Positions 1 to 4,941 of a stretch of 8,540 nt of DNA are shown here, in pieces. The stretch covers positions 1 to 8,540 of the forward strand of contig JAAAOZ010000122.1 of assembly GCA_009908585.1 (NCBI GenBank), given 5' to 3'. The notes beneath the pieces were generated by a model. The model made no database searches and had not been told where the DNA came from. It saw only the letters and a program-made list of their open reading frames with translations. A program made the position numbers and the translations under genes. How positions within the stretch are numbered: position 1 is the stretch's first letter; the number at the start of each line of letters is the position of its first letter. Source of the stretch: Chloroflexota bacterium (GTDB lineage Bacteria; Chloroflexota; Anaerolineae; B4-G1; SLSP01).

Positions 1-6
1 CTTGGG

Positions 7-102
7 TAAGGTAGTTCCAGAAATTAAAACCTCCCCAACCTGATGCTTTCTCCTCAGAAAACTGACCGTTTTTGGGAGACTTATTTTTTTGGAACGGCCT
101 AA
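7..102 (+). repeat. Family A palindromic element (MITE-like), copy A1
   Basis: A 90-bp body (10-99) is flanked by TAA on both sides. The left end GGTAGTTCCAGAAA and the reverse complement of the right end, GGCCGTTCCAAAAA, are imperfect inverted repeats. They match at about 21 of the outermost 30 positions, so a transcript would fold into a long imperfect hairpin. This copy shares its right TAA with the next copy and is identical to it base for base. Related copies lie at 2724-2819 (reverse) and 6447-6541. There is no coding capacity. It looks like a non-autonomous transposable element; the alternative is a REP/BIME-type chromosomal palindrome. Confidence 0.8.
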
Positions 103-195
103 GGTAGTTCCAGAAATTAAAACCTCCCCAACCTGATGCTTTCTCCTCAGAAAACTGACCGTTTTTGGGAGACTTATTTTTTTGGAACGGCCTAA
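100..195 (+). repeat. Family A palindromic element, copy A2 (tandem duplicate)
   Basis: The second unit is a perfect head-to-tail repeat of A1 with a 93-bp period and one shared TAA at the junction. Identity over the whole unit means the duplication is recent, or that an assembly duplicated the unit. The right flank leaves the repeat after CCTAAG. The stretch from 197 to about 305 has no gene; it contains only a GC-rich imperfect hairpin near 266-284. Confidence 0.8.
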
Positions 196-305
196 GCCCA
201 CTCCGAAGAATCGAGAGCAATTTCCCCGGTCGAGCTACCTCGGATTCCCATCATTTGCCCCCCCAGCCTCCCCACAAGCGGGGGCTTCCTATGCGCGCTT
301 ATCTG

Positions 306-314
306 TGATATAAT
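306..314 (+). promoter_or_regulatory. Extended -10 promoter for the glycosyltransferase unit
   Basis: TGATATAAT at 306-314 is a perfect extended -10 (TGN followed by TATAAT at 309-314). The -35 region around 286-291 is poor, as is normal for extended -10 promoters. The predicted start near 320 falls at the left edge of the family B element. The mRNA leader would therefore consist mostly of that element, about 210 nt to the ATG at 530. No mapped start site is available, so this rests on sequence match only. Confidence 0.55.
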
Positions 315-475
315 TTAGGTTCTTCAGGAATTTGCCGGGTGCAATCATGCTATCCCCACTCACAACCCAGTAACGACGCGAAAAAGGTCTGTGATCCCCA
401 CAAACACACAAATCTTCGCCGATTTTAGGGCTGCTTAGGGGATTGTCCGGCAAAATCCAAAAGACCCATAATTTA
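310..475 (+). mobile_element. Family B MITE-like element B1 with 8-bp target duplication
   Basis: A 150-bp body (318-467) is bounded by identical 8-bp direct repeats ATAATTTA at 310-317 and 468-475. The ends are inverted repeats: the left end reads GGTTCTTCAGGAATTTGCCG and the reverse complement of the right end reads GGGTCTTTTGGATTTTGCCG, matching at 16 of 20 positions. A second copy of exactly the same body length, roughly 85% identical, lies at 6290-6439 with a different 8-bp duplication. Different duplications at the two sites mark true transposition events. The body encodes no credible protein, so a transposase elsewhere must have moved it. Confidence 0.85.
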
Positions 476-529
476 TTGCCGTTTGAGCGCTGTAATTGTA
501 ATTTTTATGGCTTGCATAGGAAGCCTTGT

Positions 530-1903
530 ATGAGTAACGTGCTTTTTATCAATCAGCCCTCGATTGGACACCTGAATGTTCTGCTTTCGATTGCGTTGCA
601 GATGAAGGCGGACGGTCACGATGTGCGGTTTTTGGTACCCAGCTTGGAGGGCGCAGTAGCCAACATCGCGATCTTGGATATGATCACGTCCGTTCCGCGC
701 CGCGCCGAGGAGGCCGGCGTGCCGGCGGACATCATCCCTCTGCCGTTGTCCGCGTTGCTGACCGTGCTGCCATTGCCGATGTTATCCGGCTACAATGAGC
801 TTGCTTGGGCGCTGCGCTTCTTCTCGACGGGGATAGCGTCCTACTCGCGCCACCTAGTCAATCACATCGAGCGGACGGAGCCGGACGCGCTGGTGGCGGA
901 TTATACCTTCTTTGCAGCGCATCTTGCGGCGGAACTGACGGAGACGCCTTGCGCCGCCGTCTATCATACCGGCTTGCCCTTCAAAGGCGAGGAAATCCCG
1001 CCCTTTGGGAGCGGCTTGCCCATCGCGAGGGATGCGCTCGACGTCGAGGGCCGGTATGCACGCCGCGAAAGCGCCATCCTGCGCCGTTTGGATCGGCGGA
1101 TCAACCGGGCGCGCCTGCACTTTGGATTGCCTCCGTATGCGCCGGACGTGTTGCGGTATCCTTATGCCAAGTGGCTAAATCTGGTGACCACCACCGAGGC
1201 CATCGAAGCGCCGCGCGACAATCTGACGTCCAACACCTTCTTCATTGGCCCCTGCTTTGCTCATCGCGAGGCGAATGGACATACCCCCGACTTTCCTTTC
1301 GATGTCCTGCGCGACGACGCCTATAAGGTGTACGTCTCGTTGGGTACGGTCTTCAATAACAAGCCTCAGGTCTTCCGCAAGATCATGGCCGCGTTGGATG
1401 ATCCCGCCTATCAGGTGATCGTAAGTGCGGGCGGTACCTACGACAAGCTCGCTTCGAAGGGCGTGCCGGAGAACGTGATGCTCTTCCGGCGCGTGCCGCA
1501 GCTTGAGCTGCTGCCCCATGTGGATTTAGTGATTGGCCACGGGGGTAACAATAGCACCAACGAGACCTTGGCGGCCGGCAAACCCTTGATTGTGATGCCG
1601 ATTGGGGGCGAGCAGCGCGATAATGCCAGCCGTGTCGAATATCTTGGCGCGGGCCTGCGCTTGGACATCGCACAGTTTTCGGAGCCGGAAATCGCTGCTA
1701 AGGTGCGCGTAATTCAAACGTCGGATTACTTCGATGCGCGGGCTAAGGCGTTACAGCAGGCGATTGCCGAGACGGATGGGCCGACGACGGCCTCGCGCTT
1801 GATCGAAGCGATGGCGCGCACGCAAGCGCCCGTGCGTCGCCCTGATGATTTCCCGGTGACGGTGACTCGCAAGAATCGCGCGGCACTCTTCAAGCAGCTC
1901 TGA
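530..1903 (+). CDS. GT1/MGT-family glycosyltransferase
   Basis: The 457-aa protein is predicted to transfer a sugar from a nucleotide-sugar donor to a small hydrophobic acceptor in the cytoplasm. Two Rossmann-like halves of a GT-B fold are visible. The N-terminal half has a start typical of the family, with a Gly-His pair at residues 13-14 (the usual catalytic His position) followed by a GH at 29-30. The C-terminal half has VYVSLGTVFNN (267-277) and the donor-binding motif HGGNNSTNETLAAG (337-350), followed by a GEQRDNA segment. Length is normal for macrolide/UDP-glucuronosyl-type enzymes. The ATG at 530 is preferred because AGGAAG lies about 6 bases upstream. An in-frame TTG at 443 would start inside a mobile element and add 29 residues unlike the family. 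The acceptor cannot be read from sequence; lipid, carotenoid or macrolide acceptors are all possible. The GNAT gene follows after 20 nt. Confidence 0.9.
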   Translation: MSNVLFINQPSIGHLNVLLSIALQMKADGHDVRFLVPSLEGAVANIAILDMITSVPRRAEEAGVPADIIPLPLSALLTVLPLPMLSGYNELAWALRFFSTGIASYSRHLVNHIERTEPDALVADYTFFAAHLAAELTETPCAAVYHTGLPFKGEEIPPFGSGLPIARDALDVEGRYARRESAILRRLDRRINRARLHFGLPPYAPDVLRYPYAKWLNLVTTTEAIEAPRDNLTSNTFFIGPCFAHREANGHTPDFPFDVLRDDAYKVYVSLGTVFNNKPQVFRKIMAALDDPAYQVIVSAGGTYDKLASKGVPENVMLFRRVPQLELLPHVDLVIGHGGNNSTNETLAAGKPLIVMPIGGEQRDNASRVEYLGAGLRLDIAQFSEPEIAAKVRVIQTSDYFDARAKALQQAIAETDGPTTASRLIEAMARTQAPVRRPDDFPVTVTRKNRAALFKQL

Positions 1904-1923
1904 TCGTCCGAGAGGTGACAGCG

Positions 1924-2466
1924 ATGAACATCCGTGAGATGACGCATGATGAATTGCCTCTGATGTGGGAGATCGACCGCAGCGAGGTGATCGAGAACAT
2001 TTACTACCTGGAGGACGGCGAGCTAGTGTTGAAGCCGGAATTTTACGATGTGAAGGGCTGGCCCCCTGGTGAGACAGAGCTGTATATGACCCATTTTGAG
2101 GAGTGCTTTACTCGCGGCGGGACCTTCTACGGCGCGTTTGAGGCGGGGGAACTGATCGGTGTGGCGGTTCTGGAGAGCAAATTCATCGGCAGCGAGCGAG
2201 ATCAGCTTCCTCAGCTTCAATTGAAGTTCCTGCACGTCAGTAAGAAGCATCGCGGGCGCGGCGTGGGCGTCGCGCTCTTTGCGAAAGCGGCCGTCAAAGC
2301 GCGTGAGTTGGGCGCCAAGCAACTCTACATCTCCGCGACGCCCTCGGAGAACACGATCAACTTCTATCTTAATCGCGGCTGCGTCGTCGCTGAGGAAGCC
2401 GATCCAGAGCTGTTCGAACTGGAACCCGAGGACATTCACCTTACCTGTGATCTGATAGTGTCTTAA
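1924..2466 (+). CDS. GNAT-family N-acetyltransferase
   Basis: This 180-aa protein should transfer an acyl group from acetyl-CoA to an amine of unknown identity. Motif A is present as LKFLHVSKKHRGRGVGVALF at about residues 101-120; its R-x-x-G-x-G signature (RGRGVG) binds the CoA pyrophosphate. Motif B follows as ISATPSENTINFYLNRGC. Length is normal for a single GNAT domain. The ATG at 1924 is chosen because AGAGGTGA (1911-1918) forms a Shine-Dalgarno site at good spacing; the GTG at 1915 lies inside that site. The gene begins 20 nt after the glycosyltransferase stop and is very likely co-transcribed with it, so the two may act on the same product, but nothing proves this. The N-terminal 60 residues are acidic and unlike well-known GNATs such as RimI. 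Confidence 0.88.
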   Translation: MNIREMTHDELPLMWEIDRSEVIENIYYLEDGELVLKPEFYDVKGWPPGETELYMTHFEECFTRGGTFYGAFEAGELIGVAVLESKFIGSERDQLPQLQLKFLHVSKKHRGRGVGVALFAKAAVKARELGAKQLYISATPSENTINFYLNRGCVVAEEADPELFELEPEDIHLTCDLIVS

Positions 2467-2502
2467 AGTCCGCCTACGAATGAATTCGAGGCTGATACAC
2501 AA

Positions 2503-2521
2503 AACCCGTTAAAAACGGGTT
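2503..2521 (+). terminator. Hairpin after the GT-GNAT unit, possible terminator
   Basis: A perfect 8-bp inverted repeat, AACCCGTT and AACGGGTT, surrounds a 3-nt loop, 37 bases after the GNAT stop. No T-run follows, so it is not a classic intrinsic terminator. A weaker hairpin (GCAC/GTGC core) lies at 2537-2556. It could stabilise the 3' end or act with Rho. Confidence 0.45.
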
Positions 2522-2608
2522 GAAACACCGCTCAAAAAAGCACCCCCAGTGCGTTTATGAAGATTAAAAAACAATCTGGTAGTTAGGAGGACTGCCGCAT
2601 CGCCCTGC

Positions 2609-2688
2609 GCCCGCAGATAAATCGCGGGCTACAAGCTCAAGTCGGCTCGCCACAGGTCGGTAGACCTGTTGGCCTATGAAAGCCGACT
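2609..2688. repeat. Double palindrome (REP-like, family D)
   Basis: Two adjacent stem-loops are visible. The first pairs GCCCGC (2609-2614) with GCGGGC (2624-2629) around a 9-nt AT-rich loop. The second is nested: AGTCGGCT (2640-2647) pairs with AGCCGACT (2681-2688), and inside it ACAGGTC (2652-2658) pairs with GACCTGT (2663-2669) around GGTA. Another AGTCGGCT occurs at 2715-2722, just before family A copy A3. No coding capacity is seen. It could be a REP-type repeat, a degenerate MITE or a structured RNA; only one copy is in the window. Confidence 0.55.
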
Positions 2689-2723
2689 GAAATGAAAGAT
2701 GATTCCCGGCGGTGAGTCGGCTT

Positions 2724-2819
2724 TTAGGCCGTTCCAAGAAAATAAATCTCCCAACAACAAGTGATTTTCCGAGGGAAAAGCATCAGGTTTGGGAGGTTTT
2801 AAATCCTGGAACTACCTTA
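2724..2819 (-). repeat. Family A palindromic element, reversed copy A3
   Basis: The 90-bp body (2727-2816) is in reverse orientation to A1, A2 and A4, again flanked by the TAA trinucleotide (TTA on this strand at 2724-2726 and 2817-2819). Both termini are well conserved: GGCCGTTCCAAGAAAATAAA at one end, and CTGGAACTACC at the other. The centre has diverged from the tandem copies but keeps the CATCAGG and AGGGAAAAG segments shared with A4. It lies between the D palindrome and the cysE promoter. Confidence 0.8.
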
Positions 2820-2926
2820 GCTGACTTCAGTTTTCAGACGGGTAGTTCACTGCCCGGCGGGCTGAGCTGTAATCTCCAGTTAGGTAGCTCTCTGAAGTTG
2901 TCTTTCCTCCCAGGTTCCCCCCGACT

Positions 2927-2954
2927 TTGACAAAGCCCTCGCTTAAAGTAGCAT
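2927..2954 (+). promoter_or_regulatory. Sigma70-type promoter for cysE-cysK
   Basis: TTGACA (2927-2932) is a perfect -35 box. A 16-bp spacer leads to TAGCAT (2949-2954), a 4/6 match to the -10 consensus. Transcription would start near 2961, giving a leader of about 97 nt before the cysE ATG. No T-box GGTACC-type element, SAM riboswitch core or obvious attenuator was recognised in this leader. Confidence 0.5.
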
Positions 2955-3057
2955 AAGCTTTACATTGAGAAAGAGTCCTTGCGAAGGTTCCTGGTAAGAT
3001 TTCAAGATAGAGTCTCTTGCCCAGTCTTTGCAAGATCAAATGAGCGAGGAGGATTGT

Positions 3058-3843
3058 ATGACGACAACAGCGACCTCACAACCGGCAGCGAGCCAAGAGT
3101 GCCCGATGTGCGGAAAATGCTGCGGAGAATGTACTTGCCTGTCCCCCGAAGATCGTCCCATTCCGAACCCCACCTGGTTTCAGTTGCTTCAGGAGGATAT
3201 CGACACGATCTTCGCCAAGGATCCGGCGGCGCGCAGCACCTTGGAGGTGCTGACCTGCTATCCGGGCCTGCACGCGATCTGGCTTCATCGCCTGGCGCAT
3301 GCCTTCTGGGGTTGGAAGCTGCGTCTGCTGGCGCGCTTGGTCTCGCACCTCAGCCGGTGGCTCACCGGCATCGAGATCCATCCCGGCGCGGTGTTGGGTC
3401 GGCGGGTCTTCATCGATCACGGGATGGGTGTGGTGATCGGCGAGACCGCCGAGGTGGGCGACGACGTGCTGATGTACATGGGCGTCGTGCTGGGCGGCGT
3501 GTCGCTGGAGAAGGGCAAGCGCCATCCCACCGTGGGCGACGGCGTGATTATCGGCAGCAACGCCATCGTCCTGGGGCCGATCACCGTGGCGCACGATGCA
3601 AAAATCGGGTCGGGATCGGTGGTTGTCAAGCCGACGCCGGCGAACGCGACGGTGGTGGGCGTGCCGGGGCGCGTCGTCAAAATTGGCGATATGGAGTGTC
3701 GCAGGCAGCCGGATCTGCACCACGAGCGCCTGCCGGACGCCGTGACGGAGACGCTCACCGACCTGACGCAGCGCATCGCGGCGCTGGAGGCGCAGATCCA
3801 GGAGCAGTCGGAGGCGGAAAGCACAGCGGTAAAAAATCCTTAA
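3058..3843 (+). CDS. cysE: Serine O-acetyltransferase with N-terminal Cys cluster
   Basis: CysE catalyses acetyl-CoA + L-serine to O-acetylserine, the first step of cysteine synthesis, in the cytoplasm. The 261-aa protein has three parts. Residues 1-38 are an extension with six cysteines (C15, C18, C21, C22, C25, C27). Residues 39-100 are the helical SAT domain, with DPAARSTLEVLTCYPGLHAI. Residues 104-210 form the left-handed beta-helix hexapeptide domain, with the catalytic histidines in IDHGMGVVIGET (H121) and GKRHP (H156). A charged tail with a short coiled coil (about 225-255) ends in Asn-Pro. The start at 3058 is fixed by AGGAGG at 3047-3052, five bases upstream; in-frame alternatives at 3028 and 3040 have no such site. 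The canonical C-terminal Ile that docks into CysK is absent. cysK begins 32 nt downstream, so they form an operon. Confidence 0.93.
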   Translation: MTTTATSQPAASQECPMCGKCCGECTCLSPEDRPIPNPTWFQLLQEDIDTIFAKDPAARSTLEVLTCYPGLHAIWLHRLAHAFWGWKLRLLARLVSHLSRWLTGIEIHPGAVLGRRVFIDHGMGVVIGETAEVGDDVLMYMGVVLGGVSLEKGKRHPTVGDGVIIGSNAIVLGPITVAHDAKIGSGSVVVKPTPANATVVGVPGRVVKIGDMECRRQPDLHHERLPDAVTETLTDLTQRIAALEAQIQEQSEAESTAVKNP

Positions 3844-3862
3844 TCCTCAATCCTTAATTCTT
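3835..3862 (+). repeat. Heptanucleotide tandem repeat across the cysE stop
   Basis: Four consecutive 7-bp units are present: AATCCTT, AATCCTC, AATCCTT, AATTCTT. The first supplies the last two coding triplets of cysE, and its junction with the second makes the TAA stop. The array ends two bases before the cysK ribosome binding site. Any two units recreate the stop, so a change in copy number would mainly alter the cysE-cysK distance. Confidence 0.8.
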
Positions 3863-3875
3863 AGAAGGGGGTAAC

Positions 3876-4820
3876 ATGTCTCAGCAACCAGAACCATTTC
3901 CCGGCCTCGTCGCAGACAGCGTGTTAGAGTTGATTGGAAAGACGCCGGTTGTGAAACTTCAGCGCGTCGTGGCGCCGGGGATGGCGACCGTTTGGGCCAA
4001 ATTGGAGCGCCAGAATCCCGGCGGCTGCGTCAAGGAGCGGATTGGCCTCTCGATGATCGAGGCGGCCGAGCGCGACGGCATCCTGGGGCCGGAGAGCGTC
4101 ATCGTGGAGCCGACGAGTGGCAACACGGGCATTGGCCTGGCGCTGGTCGGCGCGTTCAAGGGCTATCGCGTCATCTTAGTGATGCCCGATTCGCTCAGCA
4201 TGGAGCGCCGGCAGCTCTTCCGCGCCTACGGCGCCGAGCTGGTGCTCACGCCGGGCAGTGTTGGCATTCGCGGCGCCATCGATAAGGCGGAGCAGATCGT
4301 GCGCGAGACGCCCGGCGCGATGATGCCGAATCAGTTCGAGAATCCGGCCAACCCGGAGGCTCATCGCACGACGACCGCGCGCGAGATCCTGGCCCAGGTG
4401 CCGGAGATCGATGCGTTCGTGGCGGGCGTGGGCACGGGTGGGACGGTCACCGGCGCCGGCCGCGGCCTCAAGGCGGAGAAGCCCTCGGTCAAGGTCTACG
4501 CGGTCGAGCCGGAGGGTTCGCGCGTCATCTCCGGCGGCGAGCCGGGCGAGCATAGCATCCAGGGGATCGGTGCGGGCTTCATCCCGCCCGTGCTGGGGCG
4601 CGATGTCTTAGATGGTGTCATCACCGTCGCCAGCGAGGCCGCCAAGGCGATGGCGCGCCAATTAGCTCGCCGCGAGGGTCTCTTGGTCGGCATCTCCTCC
4701 GGCGCCGCCGTGGTGGCCGCGCTCTCCGTGGCCCAGACATTGGGCGCGGGCCGGCACGTCGTCGCCCTCCTGCCCGATACGGGCGAGCGCTACCTCAGCA
4801 CCGATCTGTTTGAGGCATAG
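3876..4820 (+). CDS. cysK: Cysteine synthase A (O-acetylserine sulfhydrylase)
   Basis: This PLP enzyme converts O-acetylserine plus sulfide into L-cysteine and acetate, using the product of cysE just upstream. The 314-aa length is normal for CysK. Visible landmarks are the PLP-binding lysine K53 in NPGGCVKERIG, the substrate loop PTSGNTG (79-85), the MERRQLFRAYGAEL segment (109-122), QFENPANPEAHR (153-164), the phosphate-binding GTGGT loop (186-190), EPEGSRVISGG (211-221), and GISSGAA (272-278) with PDTGERYLST near the C-terminus. The segments around 153-164 and 211-235 fit CysK better than cystathionine beta-synthase. Position 51 is Cys where most relatives have Ser in the GSVK motif. The ATG at 3876 follows a G-rich Shine-Dalgarno (AAGGGGGT, 3865-3872). 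Confidence 0.95.
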   Translation: MSQQPEPFPGLVADSVLELIGKTPVVKLQRVVAPGMATVWAKLERQNPGGCVKERIGLSMIEAAERDGILGPESVIVEPTSGNTGIGLALVGAFKGYRVILVMPDSLSMERRQLFRAYGAELVLTPGSVGIRGAIDKAEQIVRETPGAMMPNQFENPANPEAHRTTTAREILAQVPEIDAFVAGVGTGGTVTGAGRGLKAEKPSVKVYAVEPEGSRVISGGEPGEHSIQGIGAGFIPPVLGRDVLDGVITVASEAAKAMARQLARREGLLVGISSGAAVVAALSVAQTLGAGRHVVALLPDTGERYLSTDLFEA

Positions 4821-4839
4821 GTATCCGTTTGTTCTTGTG

Positions 4840-4922
4840 AGGTGCAACGCACTTTTAGGCCTGTCACCAAGTAAATACTGCATGAGGAATTACTTTCCCT
4901 TCGGTTTAAGTGCGTTGCACCT
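4840..4922. repeat. Long inverted repeat between convergent genes (family C)
   Basis: A perfect 15-bp inverted repeat, AGGTGCAACGCACTT (4840-4854) and AAGTGCGTTGCACCT (4908-4922), encloses 53 bp. Inside, a second perfect 6-bp pair, AAGTAA (4869-4874) and TTACTT (4890-4895), is nested. It lies between the ends of cysK and the minus-strand kinase-like gene. No matching target duplication is seen at the edges. A third MITE family is likely; a structural element that ends or protects both mRNAs is the alternative. Confidence 0.65.
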
Positions 4923-4941
4923 TAATTTCCCCAAGGTTTCT

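Noticed and set aside
7..195. CRISPR array or satellite.
   Set aside because: Only two adjacent units of 93 bp with no spacers, and dispersed copies elsewhere. It fits a duplicated MITE-like element.
443..529. N-terminal extension of the glycosyltransferase from a TTG at 443.
   Set aside because: The TTG and the next 24 bases lie inside mobile element B1 and its ends. There is no matching family sequence, and the ATG at 530 has its own ribosome site.
2712..3039. Small open frames on both strands in the gap before cysE (70-72 codons).
   Set aside because: They run through family A copy A3 and the cysE promoter, lack ribosome sites and have no protein-like composition.
2955..3057. T-box or other cysteine-related riboswitch in the cysE leader.
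   Set aside because: No T-box core sequence, terminator/antiterminator pair or known sulfur riboswitch core could be found.
530..4820. A low-molecular-weight thiol pathway (mycothiol/bacillithiol-like) from the glycosyltransferase, GNAT and cysE-cysK.
   Set aside because: The glycosyltransferase is GT1/MGT type, not the GT4 type of MshA/BshA. No deacetylase or ligase is present, and the two gene pairs are separate transcription units.
4840..4922. Intrinsic terminator for cysK.
   Set aside because: The loop is 53 nt and no T-run follows the stem, so the classic form is not met.
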